Shown here piece after piece: positions 54,351 through 62,454 of a stretch of 64,000 bases of DNA; position 1 is the stretch's first letter; every line of letters starts with the position of its first letter. Origin of the DNA: Mesorhizobium sp. B2-3-4 (GTDB taxonomy: Bacteria > Pseudomonadota > Alphaproteobacteria > Rhizobiales > Rhizobiaceae). The translations under genes were made by a program, and so were the position numbers. The stretch spans positions 244,505 through 308,504 of the forward strand of contig NZ_VFVY01000005.1 of NCBI RefSeq assembly GCF_006442315.1. The letters are read 5' to 3'. The notes beneath the pieces were generated by a model. That model saw only the letters and a list, made by a program, of their open reading frames with translations. It had not been told where the DNA came from and did not search any database.

Positions 54351-55978
54351 GCGAAATCCCCTTGCTCAGCGTGCAGGACCTCAGTGTCGCCTTCAGCCAG
54401 GGCGGCGGCCAGTCCGTTGCCGTCGACCATATCTCGTTCGACATCGCCAGGGGCGAGACGGTGGCGCTGGTCGGTGAATCCGGTTCCGGCAAATCGGTCT
54501 CGGCGCTGTCTGTGTTGAAGCTGCTGCCCTACCCAAGCGCCAGCCATCCCTCGGGCAAGATCCTGTTTCAGGGCGCCGACCTCCTGGCCATGGGCGAGAA
54601 GCAGTTGCGCCAGGTGCGCGGCAACAAGATCACCATGATCTTCCAGGAGCCGATGACCTCGCTCAATCCGTTGCATTCGATCGAGCACCAGATTGTCGAA
54701 ATCCTGAAGCTGCATCAGGGCATGGGCGACCGCCCGGCCAAGGCGCGCACGCTTGCGCTCTTGAAAGAGGTCGGCATCCGCGATCCGGAAAAACGCCTCG
54801 ACGCCTATCCGCACCAGCTTTCGGGCGGCCAGCGCCAGCGTGTCATGATTGCCATGGCGCTGGCCAACGAGCCGGAACTGCTGATCGCCGACGAGCCGAC
54901 GACGGCGCTCGACGTCACCGTGCAGGCGCAGATTCTCGAACTGCTCGCGGGACTCAAGAGCCGCAAGGGCATGTCGATGCTGTTCATCACCCATGACCTT
55001 GGCATCGTGCGCAAGATCGCCGACCGGGTCTGCGTGATGACCAAGGGCAAGATCGTCGAAGCCGGCCCGACCAAGGACATCTTCGCCAACCCGCAGCACC
55101 CCTATACGCGCCACCTCCTGGCCGCCGAACCGAAAGGCAAGCCGCCGGCCGCGAACGCCGACGCCAGCCCGGTCATGACGGGCAAGGACATCAAGGTCTG
55201 GTTTCCGATCAAGCAGGGCTTTTTCCGGCGTGTCGTCGACCATGTGAAGGCGGTCGACGGCATCGACGTCACCGTGCGCGCCGGCCAGACGCTCGGCGTG
55301 GTCGGCGAATCCGGCTCCGGAAAGACGACGCTCGGCCTGGCGCTGGCGCGGATGATCTCGTCGACCGGGAGCATCCAGTTCAAAGGCCAGGACATCAACC
55401 AGCTTTCCTTCAACGCCATGCGGCCGCTGCGAAGCGAGTTGCAGATCGTCTTCCAGGATCCGTTCGGCTCGCTCAGCCCGCGCATGTCGATTGCCGAGAT
55501 CATCGAGGAAGGCCTGAAAATCCACGAACCGAAGCTGTCGCCCGACGAGCGTGACGACAAGGTCGTCGCCGTGCTCAAGGAGGTCGGCCTCGATCCGGCG
55601 ACCCGCAACCGCTATCCGCACGAATTTTCCGGCGGCCAGCGCCAGCGCGTCGCCATCGCGCGCGCCATGGTGCTCAATCCGCGCTTCGTCATGCTCGACG
55701 AGCCGACATCGGCGCTCGACATGAGCGTGCAGGCACAGGTGGTCGATCTCCTGCGCAATCTGCAGGCCAAGCACAATCTCGCTTATCTCTTCATCAGCCA
55801 CGACCTCAAGGTCATCCGGGCGCTGGCCAACGACGTCATCGTCATGCGCAATGGCCAGATCGTCGAATCCGGACCTTCCGAACAGATTTTTGGAAGTCCG
55901 CAAACCGACTACACCAGGGCTCTGATCTCGGCCGCCTTCAAGATCGAGACGGCGCCGACAGGCGTGGTCAGCGAGTGA
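54347..55978 (+). CDS. yejF: YejF-type ABC transporter, two fused ATPase domains
   Basis: A 543-residue protein made of two nucleotide-binding domains in one chain, as in YejF. Walker A motifs are GESGSGKS (43-50) and GESGSGKT (320-327). Both domains have LSGGQRQR- or [12 protein letters not shown] signatures, Walker [13 protein letters not shown] and [12 protein letters not shown], and H-loops ITHD and ISHD. It powers the YejABE importer. The start overlaps yejE by four bases. It is the last gene of the yejA1-A2-B-E-F operon, followed 30 bases later by ghrA, which may be read through. Confidence 0.95.
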   Translation: MSEIPLLSVQDLSVAFSQGGGQSVAVDHISFDIARGETVALVGESGSGKSVSALSVLKLLPYPSASHPSGKILFQGADLLAMGEKQLRQVRGNKITMIFQEPMTSLNPLHSIEHQIVEILKLHQGMGDRPAKARTLALLKEVGIRDPEKRLDAYPHQLSGGQRQRVMIAMALANEPELLIADEPTTALDVTVQAQILELLAGLKSRKGMSMLFITHDLGIVRKIADRVCVMTKGKIVEAGPTKDIFANPQHPYTRHLLAAEPKGKPPAANADASPVMTGKDIKVWFPIKQGFFRRVVDHVKAVDGIDVTVRAGQTLGVVGESGSGKTTLGLALARMISSTGSIQFKGQDINQLSFNAMRPLRSELQIVFQDPFGSLSPRMSIAEIIEEGLKIHEPKLSPDERDDKVVAVLKEVGLDPATRNRYPHEFSGGQRQRVAIARAMVLNPRFVMLDEPTSALDMSVQAQVVDLLRNLQAKHNLAYLFISHDLKVIRALANDVIVMRNGQIVESGPSEQIFGSPQTDYTRALISAAFKIETAPTGVVSE

Positions 55979-56008
55979 CCCGCACAAGGAAGGACTGAAC
56001 GAACCGCG

Positions 56009-56950
56009 ATGGAAAAAGGCCGCATCCTGCTCGCCGTCACCGGCTTTCACCCGCAACGCTGGCGCGACCTCCTGTCTGCCGAGCGCGAGGTGGTGCTGGA
56101 GCCGGATGGCGCCAAGGATCCGTCGATCACCTATGCCGTGGTCTGGAAGCAGAAGCCAAATCTAATGGCGTCGCTGCCCAATCTGCGCGCCATCTTCTCG
56201 ATCGGCGCCGGCGTCGACCATATCTTCGCCGACCCCGGCTTGCCCGACGTGCCGATCGTCAAGGTCGTTGCCGACAACCTCACTCAATATATGACCGAGT
56301 ATGTCGTGTGGCGGGTGCTCGACCATCATCGCCAGGGCCTGCTCTACCGGTCGCAGCAGTCGAAGAAGACCTGGCACGAGCCGCCGCAGCGGCCGGCCGG
56401 CGACATTTCCGTCGGCATCATGGGTCTCGGCAGTCTCGGCCGGGCCGCGGCCTCCGTGCTTCTGTCGCTCGGCTTCGCTGTCAATGGCTGGTCGCGCAGC
56501 GAGCGGTCGATGAAGGGGGTGGCGACCTATGGCGGCGAAGCAGGCCTGATCCCGTTCCTCAACGCCACCGACATTCTGGTGGTGCTCTTGCCGCTCACCC
56601 CTGACACGCAAGGCATCGTCAACTATGGCGTGCTGAAAGAGTTGCGCAAGCGCAACGGCCTTGGCGGCTCGGTGCTGATCAATGCCGGGCGTGGGCGCCT
56701 GCAGAAGGACGCCGACATCCTGCGGGCATTGGACGACGGCACGCTGAAGGAAGCGAGCCTCGACGTGTTCGAGGTCGAGCCGCTGCCGAAAACCAGCCCG
56801 CTTTGGGGCCATTCGAAGGTGTTCGTGACGCCGCATGCGGCGGCGACTTCCGATCCCGTCCACCTGGCGCCGATCATGCTGCGCCAGATGGACGCTTTCG
56901 AGCGCGGCGAGGCGCTCGACAATCTGGTGGACCGCAAGGCGGGATACTAG
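56009..56950 (+). CDS. ghrA: Glyoxylate/hydroxypyruvate reductase A
   Basis: A 313-residue D-2-hydroxyacid dehydrogenase of the GhrA subgroup that reduces glyoxylate and hydroxypyruvate with NADPH. The Rossmann motif is VGIMGLGSLGRA (~132-143). The catalytic Arg lies in INAGRGRL, Glu in DVFEVEPLP and His in TPHAAA. The NADPH preference is suggested by Ser/Arg residues after the second strand (GWSRSERS). It is 30 bases downstream of yejF in the same direction. Right after the stop comes a composite palindromic repeat, which likely ends the transcript. Confidence 0.9.
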   Translation: MEKGRILLAVTGFHPQRWRDLLSAEREVVLEPDGAKDPSITYAVVWKQKPNLMASLPNLRAIFSIGAGVDHIFADPGLPDVPIVKVVADNLTQYMTEYVVWRVLDHHRQGLLYRSQQSKKTWHEPPQRPAGDISVGIMGLGSLGRAAASVLLSLGFAVNGWSRSERSMKGVATYGGEAGLIPFLNATDILVVLLPLTPDTQGIVNYGVLKELRKRNGLGGSVLINAGRGRLQKDADILRALDDGTLKEASLDVFEVEPLPKTSPLWGHSKVFVTPHAAATSDPVHLAPIMLRQMDAFERGEALDNLVDRKAGY

Positions 56951-57074
56951 AGCATTTCACCGTTTCACGGAAACGGCGAACTGCTCTAACTCGTTGTTTT
57001 GACGCATTTCCCAAGGGCAAGCGCTACGCGCTTGTCCCGGGAAAACCGTTTCACACTTTTCCTGGAATTGCTCT
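56949..57074. repeat. Composite palindromic intergenic element
   Basis: A 126-base mosaic starting at the ghrA stop. It begins AGAGCATTTCACCGTTTCACG and ends AATTGCTCT, so its ends are inverted (AGAGCA/TGCTCT). Inside are a second TGCTCT (56981-56986) and a strong hairpin GGGCAAGCGC-TAC-GCGCTTGTCCC (~57015-57038). I recall this mosaic (TTTCCC...GCGCTACGCGC...GGGAAAACCGTTTCACAC) as an abundant intergenic repeat in Mesorhizobium. It could fold into a multi-branched RNA or act as a terminator. No coding content. Confidence 0.8.
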
Positions 57075-57089
57075 GGCCGGGCGTCACCC

Positions 57090-57617
57090 TCATCTGGCCA
57101 GGTCCCATTCGAGGAAACAGTCCTTGATTGCCCGGACCGACGACAGTTGCAGCTTCGGCAGATCGATCTGCCCGAAAAGCACCCGATACCGCTCACGGTT
57201 TTTCGGCGTCGCCACGGCGATGTGGTGGATCATGTCCCATTTGATGCTGTCGCGCCCGCCTTCCAAAGCGCCGCGCCGCTCCGTCTCGAAAAGGGTTCGC
57301 CTGAAATAGCGCAGCAGGCTTGCAGGGGTGGAGATGTCCAGCAGGATCAATCCCGTCGCACGGCGGAGGCGCTGCGGCATGCAAATCGAGTAGTTTCCAT
57401 CCATCGCCCAGCGCTCGCCGGCGATGGCGGCGTCATGCAAGGCAATGAACTCGTCCTTCGGACGCTGCACCCAATCCGTGTTGGGCAGATGAAAAAGCAG
57501 ATCGAGATGAATGGGCGTCAGGCCGCGCTTGCGCGCAATCGCGTCGGCAAGCGTCGACTTGCCGCTGTTGGACGGCCCCAGGATGCAGATGCGGTCGCCG
57601 AGGTCCGAGAGCTTCAT
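57090..57617 (-). CDS. P-loop ATPase, topology-modulation/FlaR-like kinase
   Basis: A 175-residue P-loop protein with Walker A GPSNSGKST at residues 14-22, preceded by RICILGPS, and the block LDLLFHLPNTDWVQRP typical of small AAA/adenylate-kinase-like proteins annotated as DNA topology modulation protein or FlaR. The segment RWAMDGNYS is conserved in this group, as is the C-terminal WDMIHHIAV region rich in basic residues. The biochemical role is unsettled; nucleoside or nucleotide kinase activity is possible. It lies 55 bases upstream of a lipoprotein gene on the same strand. Confidence 0.8.
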   Translation of the reverse strand: MKLSDLGDRICILGPSNSGKSTLADAIARKRGLTPIHLDLLFHLPNTDWVQRPKDEFIALHDAAIAGERWAMDGNYSICMPQRLRRATGLILLDISTPASLLRYFRRTLFETERRGALEGGRDSIKWDMIHHIAVATPKNRERYRVLFGQIDLPKLQLSSVRAIKDCFLEWDLAR

Positions 57618-57672
57618 CGGATGAGAGCCTTGCAGGATGAACGGTGGGAACCGGGTTATCAGGCGAGCTGCA

Positions 57673-58032
57673 TCAGCCAGGCAGGGTAAACTTCTTCTGC
57701 TTGTCCGGCTTGCCGCAATCGCGGCGCTCGATGGACCGGTTCATGGCATCGATCTCGCCCGACGCCTTGTCGGCGTCGCGCTGGGCCTTGGAGCGTATGT
57801 CGGGCGTGAACGGGCCAAAACCCATGGCGGGGTTGGAGAAGGTCGGCTTGGCGGTCGTCGGGAGATTGTTCTGCTGCGCCAAACCGTTGCGCTGCGCCAG
57901 CAACTGGTCGCACGGCACGCTGTCATATTGCAGCGAGGACTCGATGTTGGCGTCCTGACGCTCGGACGTTGAATTGCCCACGCAGCCGGTGGTTGCCAGG
58001 CAAGACGCCAGGATCATCATGTTCCAGCGCAT
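57673..58032 (-). CDS. Small hypothetical lipoprotein
   Basis: A 119-residue protein starting MRWNMMILASCLATTGCVGN with a lipobox (TTGC, Cys17), so it should be lipid-modified and outer-membrane or inner-membrane anchored. The mature part is hydrophilic with a CDQLLAQRNGLAQQNN segment and a Cys pair that could form a disulfide (Cys39 and Cys103 region). A C-terminal helix follows (KAQRDADKASGEIDAMNRS). The ATG at 58032 has a strong ribosome site (GGGAGGAG). The family is not recognised. It may be co-transcribed with the ATPase gene downstream. Confidence 0.78.
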   Translation of the reverse strand: MRWNMMILASCLATTGCVGNSTSERQDANIESSLQYDSVPCDQLLAQRNGLAQQNNLPTTAKPTFSNPAMGFGPFTPDIRSKAQRDADKASGEIDAMNRSIERRDCGKPDKQKKFTLPG

Positions 58033-58141
58033 CGAAGTGCTCCTCCCGATATCCCGCCCTGATGCGACCAGATCGCAAATATCAGTCGCGCACGCAAATC
58101 GGACTTTTTCGCAGCAGGACAAAGAAGTGCCGCCACACTTT

Positions 58142-59059
58142 TTACGCGGCGTGGCCTTTCCGCGCCACGACAGCCAGGCCTTTGACCGGCTCGCGACGAT
58201 CTTGGCGGATCGTTGTCGGCTCCAGTGCGGCGATCCCGAGGCCGTTGGCCACGAGCGTCCGTCTGACATAGCCCTCCGAATGGGCGTAGCGCCGCGAGGG
58301 CTGCAGCGCGAAGTCGCCGCCGTCCGCCAGACTTTCGACGGAGAAGGCAAACAGGCCGCCATCGGCGAGCAGGCCGGCGACCATCTCCATCAGGCTTTCG
58401 AGCCCGCCGATGTAGATCAGCACATCGGCCGACGTCACCAGATCGGCTTTGTCGCCCGAATAGGAGAACCCCTGCAGATCGGCTTTCGTCAGCGCGTCGT
58501 AGACGCCCTTCGCCCGTGCCTTCTTGAGCATCCTTGCCGAGATATCGACCCCCTCCAGCCGGTCGACGATCGGCCTCAGCCTCTCGCCCATCAAACCGGT
58601 GCCGCAGCCGAGATCGAGCGCCAGGCGGAAGCGACCCGGCTTTGCCTGGCGGATGGCGGTGTCTAGTATCTCGGGCAAACGATAGTCGAGCTTGCCGACC
58701 AGCATTGCCTCAAAGGTCTCGGCATAGTGGTCGAACAGCGTTTCGACGAAGGCGCTGGGTGGCGCCGGCAGGACCGGACCTTGGCCGATCAGCTGCAGTT
58801 TGAGGACGGCACCCTGGCGATCGGCGGGGTCGAGCTTCAGCGAAGTCGTCCAGGCCTGGCCCGCCAAGTCGAGCCTGCCTGATGTCTCCTGCATCTCGCC
58901 GAGCCGAAACCAGCCCATTGCCCATTGCGGCGCCAGTTCCAGCGCACCGGTGAGCAGTTCAGCCGCCGCGGCATGATCGCCGGAGGCAAAGAGCATCTCG
59001 GCATAGTCTGCGCGGCGATCGGCGTTCGGGTCGCCGGACGAGGTCTGAAGCGGTTTCAT
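58142..59059 (-). CDS. TPR-containing class I SAM-dependent methyltransferase
   Basis: A 305-residue protein with N-terminal TPR-like helices (residues ~15-85: ADYAEMLFASGDHAAAAELL and APQWAMGWFRLGEMQETSGR) fused to a methyltransferase domain. The SAM-binding motif is LALDLGCGTGLMGERLR (~146-162), followed by EGVDISARMLKKA. The substrate is unknown; similar two-domain proteins are annotated as predicted TPR methyltransferases in rhizobia. It reads away from the divergent exonuclease gene, with a 119-base gap. Confidence 0.87.
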   Translation of the reverse strand: MKPLQTSSGDPNADRRADYAEMLFASGDHAAAAELLTGALELAPQWAMGWFRLGEMQETSGRLDLAGQAWTTSLKLDPADRQGAVLKLQLIGQGPVLPAPPSAFVETLFDHYAETFEAMLVGKLDYRLPEILDTAIRQAKPGRFRLALDLGCGTGLMGERLRPIVDRLEGVDISARMLKKARAKGVYDALTKADLQGFSYSGDKADLVTSADVLIYIGGLESLMEMVAGLLADGGLFAFSVESLADGGDFALQPSRRYAHSEGYVRRTLVANGLGIAALEPTTIRQDRREPVKGLAVVARKGHAA

Positions 59060-59178
59060 GATGATGTTCCACCGGCAGAGCCGCCGGCCGCCTATCTCTA
59101 TAGAGCAGGGAGAGCCCTGGAGTCAGCAGTCTGCGACGACAGGCTTCACGCGGCGCAATTATATCCTATCTTCCGACG

Positions 59179-60189
59179 ATGCGCGCCAGCGACCTGCTTC
59201 ATCCCCGGCCCGAGGGCCTCTACTGCCCGCCGGGCGATTTCTTCATTGACCCGGTGCGGCCGGTGAACCGGGCGCTGATCACGCACGGCCATTCCGACCA
59301 CGCGCGTTCCGGCCACGGCTCGGTGCTGGCGACACGGCAGACGCTCGACATCATGGGCCTGCGCTATGGCGAGGATTTTGCCGGCACGACGCAGGCCGCG
59401 CGGCTCGGCGAGGCGATTGCCCTCAACGGCGTCAGCGTCAGCTTTCATCCGGCCGGCCATGTGCTGGGTTCGGCCCAGATATCGGTCGAGCATCAGGGCA
59501 TGCGCATCGTCGCTTCCGGCGACTACAAGCGGCGGCGGGACGCGACCTGCGCGCCGTTCGAGCCGATCGCCTGCGACGTCTTCATAACCGAGGCGACTTT
59601 CGGCTTGCCGGTGTTTCGCCATCCCCCCGACATGGAAGAGATCGCCCGGCTTTTGAAGTCGGCGGCGCAGTTTCCGGAGCGCTCGCATCTGGTCGGCGCC
59701 TATGCGCTGGGCAAGGCGCAGCGCGTGATGCGGCTGCTGCGCGATGCCGGTTACGACAGGCCGCTCTACATCCATGGCGCGCTGGCCAAGCTCAGCGCGT
59801 ATTACCAGAGCCAGGGCATCGATCTCGGCGCGCTCGAACCGGCCACCGTCGAAAGCGGCGGCAGGCAGGATTTCGCCGGCGCCATCGTGGTCGGCCCGCC
59901 ATCGGCCTTCGCCGACCGCTGGGCGCGGCGTTTTCCTGATCCGATCTCGTGCTTTGCGTCCGGATGGATGCGCATTCGCCAGCGCGCCAAGCAAGGCGGC
60001 GTCGAGCTGCCGCTGATCATCTCGGACCATGCCGATTGGGACGAACTGACCGCCACCATCAAGGAGACCGGCGCCGGCGAGATCTGGGTGACGCATGGCC
60101 GCGAGGAAGCGCTGGTGCGCTGGTGCGAGTTGGAGGGAATTTCGGCGAGGCCGCTGCATCTCGTGGGGTATGAGGACGAGGGCGATTGA
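59179..60189 (+). CDS. Ligase-associated DNA exonuclease (metallo-beta-lactamase/SNM1-like)
   Basis: A 336-residue metallo-beta-lactamase/beta-CASP nuclease. Metal-binding motif HGHSDHAR (~37-44), HPAGHVLGSAQ and SGDYKRR follow the Artemis/SNM1 pattern. In many bacteria the gene (exo) is in an operon with an ATP-dependent ligase (lig), a Lhr-Core helicase and a metallophosphoesterase, a DNA repair module. Here only exo and lig are present, separated by 232 bases that hold two inverted repeat copies. The ribosome site is poor. Confidence 0.9.
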   Translation: MRASDLLHPRPEGLYCPPGDFFIDPVRPVNRALITHGHSDHARSGHGSVLATRQTLDIMGLRYGEDFAGTTQAARLGEAIALNGVSVSFHPAGHVLGSAQISVEHQGMRIVASGDYKRRRDATCAPFEPIACDVFITEATFGLPVFRHPPDMEEIARLLKSAAQFPERSHLVGAYALGKAQRVMRLLRDAGYDRPLYIHGALAKLSAYYQSQGIDLGALEPATVESGGRQDFAGAIVVGPPSAFADRWARRFPDPISCFASGWMRIRQRAKQGGVELPLIISDHADWDELTATIKETGAGEIWVTHGREEALVRWCELEGISARPLHLVGYEDEGD

Positions 60190-60229
60190 TGATGCATAGT
60201 TCGCCAATCGCCGCCGCCGAGCTCTACGG

Positions 60230-60277
60230 CCCCCCTCTCTGTCCTGCCGGACATCTCCCCCTCAAGGGGGGAGATTG
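60230..60277. repeat. Palindrome-rich repeat, copy A
   Basis: CCCCCCTCTCTGTCCTGCCG, then GACATCTCCCCC, TCAA, GGGGGGAGATTGGC. The CTCCCCC-TCAAG-GGGGGAG core forms a hairpin. This unit is a familiar intergenic repeat in Mesorhizobium as far as I recall. An inverted copy lies at 60341-60389. Confidence 0.75.
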
Positions 60278-60340
60278 GCAGCTTCAGCGCCGGCGCATCT
60301 CCTGCGGCGGCGGAGATTGGCGAAGGTCGTCGCGACATCT

Positions 60341-60389
60341 GATCTCCCCCCTTGAGGGGGAGATGGCCGGCAGGCCAGAGAGGGGGGCC
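60341..60389. repeat. Palindrome-rich repeat, copy B (inverted)
   Basis: GATCTCCCCCCTTGAGGGGG followed by AGATGGCCGGCAGGCCAGAG and AGGGGGGCC is the reverse complement of copy A with three or four changes. The two copies bracket a 63-base GC-rich spacer, so a plus-strand transcript from the exonuclease gene could fold into one long hairpin just before the ligase gene. Confidence 0.75.
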
Positions 60390-60421
60390 TCGCGCCGGCC
60401 CTCGCCATTAGCGTGGCGCGC

Positions 60422-62026
60422 ATGAACCGCTTCGCCGAGCTCCTCGACCGCCTCGTGCTGACGCCGTCGCGCAACGGCAAGCTGACGCTGCTCACCGACT
60501 ATTTCCGCAGCGTCGAGGATCCCGATCGCGGCCTGGCGCTGGCCGCCATCACCGGCGATCTCAGGATTGCCGCGGTCAAGCCGGCCATGCTGCGCACGCT
60601 GGTCACCGAACGCATGGACCCGGTGCTGTTCGGCTATTCCTACGACTATGTCGGCGACCTCGCCGAGACGGTGTCGCTGGTCTGGCCGCAAACGCCGGGC
60701 AGGATCGCGAACCGCGAGCCAACGCTTGGCGAGGTGGTGGCCAGATTGCAGGCGGCAAGCCGCTCCGACGGGCCGAAGGTGCTGGCGGGGCTGCTCGACA
60801 GCGCCGGCATCTCGGCGCGCTTCGCCATCATCAAGCTGGTCACCGGAGGCTTGCGCATCGGCGTTTCGGCGCGGCTCGCCAAACAGGCGCTGGCCGATTT
60901 CGGCAAGGTCGAGGTCGCCGAGATCGAAGAGCTCTGGCACGGCTTGTCGCCGCCCTATACGGCACTGTTCGCCTGGCTGGAAGGCAAGGCCGAGAAGCCA
61001 CGCAACACGGCGATGGCGCTGTTTCGCCCGGTCATGCTGTCCAACCCGGTTGGCGACGGCGACCTCGAAAAGCTCGATCCCATGGACTATGCGGCGGAAT
61101 GGAAATGGGACGGCATCCGCGTCCAGGCGGTGGCGGAGGGCGGCATCCGCCGGCTCTATTCGCGCACCGGCGACGATGTCTCGGGCGCCTTCCCCGATCT
61201 TGCCGAGGCGATGGATTTCTCGGCGACGCTCGACGGCGAATTGCTGGTCGGCGATCCGCGCGAGGCGACGGGAACCTTCTCGGACCTGCAGCAGCGGCTG
61301 AACCGCAAGACCGTGACGCCGAAGATGCAGCAGCGTTATCCGGCCTTCATGCGCTGCTACGATCTATTGCAACTGGGCGACGAGGATTTGCGCGCGCTGC
61401 CGTTTCGCGAACGGCGCCGCCGTCTGGAAAGCTTCATCAAAACACTCGATCCGAGCCGCTTCGACCTGTCGCCCTTCGTCGAATTCACCGATTGGCAGAT
61501 GCTCGAGGATCTGCGCCGTGCGCCGCCGCATCCGATCATCGAAGGCGTGATGCTGAAGCGCTGGGATTCGCCCTATGTCGCCGGTCGGCCGAAGGGTCCA
61601 TGGTTCAAATGGAAGCGCGATCCGCACATAGTGGATGCCGTGCTGATGTATGCCCAGCGCGGCCACGGCAAGCGCTCGAGCTTCTATTCCGACTACACGT
61701 TCGGCGTCTGGTCCGGCGCCGAGGGCGCGGAGGAACTGGTGCCGGTAGGCAAGGCCTATTTCGGCTTCACCGATGAAGAGCTGAAGCAGATCGACAAATA
61801 TGTCCGGGACAACACGGTCGAGCGCTTCGGGCCGGTGCGCTCGGTGCGCGCCGACCGCGACAACGGCCTGGTGCTGGAAGTCGCCTTCGAGGGACTAAAC
61901 CGTTCGACCCGGCACAAATCGGGTGTGGCCATGCGGTTCCCCCGGATTTCCCGGCTGCGCTGGGACAAGCCGGCCAACGAGGCCGACCGCATCGAGACGC
62001 TGCAGGCGCTGCTTCAGGAGAGCTAA
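60422..62026 (+). CDS. ATP-dependent DNA ligase (Lhr-associated, LigB/LigC type)
   Basis: A 534-residue ligase that seals nicks using ATP. It has an N-terminal DNA-binding domain (residues ~1-200), the adenylation-domain motif I with catalytic Lys228 in EWKWDGIR, motif III region FPDLAEAMDFSATLDGELLVG, motif IV EGVMLKRWDSPY, motif V FKWKRDP, and the C-terminal OB domain with FEGLNRSTRHKSGVAMRFPR. This is the type paired with the exonuclease gene upstream, not the essential NAD-dependent LigA. The ATG at 60422 is preferred over a GTG nine bases earlier. It overlaps the convergent SnoaL-like gene by four bases. Confidence 0.92.
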   Translation: MNRFAELLDRLVLTPSRNGKLTLLTDYFRSVEDPDRGLALAAITGDLRIAAVKPAMLRTLVTERMDPVLFGYSYDYVGDLAETVSLVWPQTPGRIANREPTLGEVVARLQAASRSDGPKVLAGLLDSAGISARFAIIKLVTGGLRIGVSARLAKQALADFGKVEVAEIEELWHGLSPPYTALFAWLEGKAEKPRNTAMALFRPVMLSNPVGDGDLEKLDPMDYAAEWKWDGIRVQAVAEGGIRRLYSRTGDDVSGAFPDLAEAMDFSATLDGELLVGDPREATGTFSDLQQRLNRKTVTPKMQQRYPAFMRCYDLLQLGDEDLRALPFRERRRRLESFIKTLDPSRFDLSPFVEFTDWQMLEDLRRAPPHPIIEGVMLKRWDSPYVAGRPKGPWFKWKRDPHIVDAVLMYAQRGHGKRSSFYSDYTFGVWSGAEGAEELVPVGKAYFGFTDEELKQIDKYVRDNTVERFGPVRSVRADRDNGLVLEVAFEGLNRSTRHKSGVAMRFPRISRLRWDKPANEADRIETLQALLQES

Positions 62027-62427
62027 TCCACGGCCGGGATGGAATGATGCTCGTGCATGAAGGTCCATTGGCCGGCGATCTTCCTGAAGCAGATTGTCAG
62101 GCGGAAATCGAGATCGCTGGACCCTGTCTTCGTCACCACGATGCAGCGCATCAGAGCCGTGGCGAAGGCGACATCGGCGCCGGCGGTGACCTCCAGATCG
62201 ACGATGTCGAAGACCGGCCGGTCCGGCGAGGCTGCGAAGAATAGCGGCCAAGTGTGCCGGTATGCTTCGATGCCACGGGACTGAAGCGGCGGCGGCACGT
62301 CGAACATGATGAAATCAGGCGAATGGTGGCGCAGAATTCCATCCATGTCCTTGCGGCGTACGGCGTCCACCCACTGCTCTATCAGTTGGCGAATCTGGTC
62401 GGCATCATTGCGCCGCGAGGTCGTCAT
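62023..62427 (-). CDS. SnoaL-like / ketosteroid isomerase-fold protein
   Basis: A 134-residue NTF2-like protein: QIRQLIEQWVDAVRRKDMDG at the start, ILRHHSPDFIMFDVPPPLQS, and GQWTFMHEHHS at the end are typical of SnoaL-like/DUF4440 polyketide cyclase or calcium/calmodulin-dependent kinase association-domain proteins. These are small dimeric ligand-binding or isomerase folds; function cannot be assigned. AAGGGAGC precedes the ATG. Its stop overlaps the ligase stop (62023-62026) in opposite orientation. It lies 27 bases downstream of the next gene and may share its transcript. Confidence 0.83.
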   Translation of the reverse strand: MTTSRRNDADQIRQLIEQWVDAVRRKDMDGILRHHSPDFIMFDVPPPLQSRGIEAYRHTWPLFFAASPDRPVFDIVDLEVTAGADVAFATALMRCIVVTKTGSSDLDFRLTICFRKIAGQWTFMHEHHSIPAVD

Positions 62428-62454
62428 TGCGCCGTGCTCCCTTGCCGGCCACCA

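Noticed and set aside
60230..60389. A CRISPR array or transposon ends
   Set aside because: Only two inverted copies with no regular spacing, no cas genes and no transposase; it is an intergenic repeat pair.
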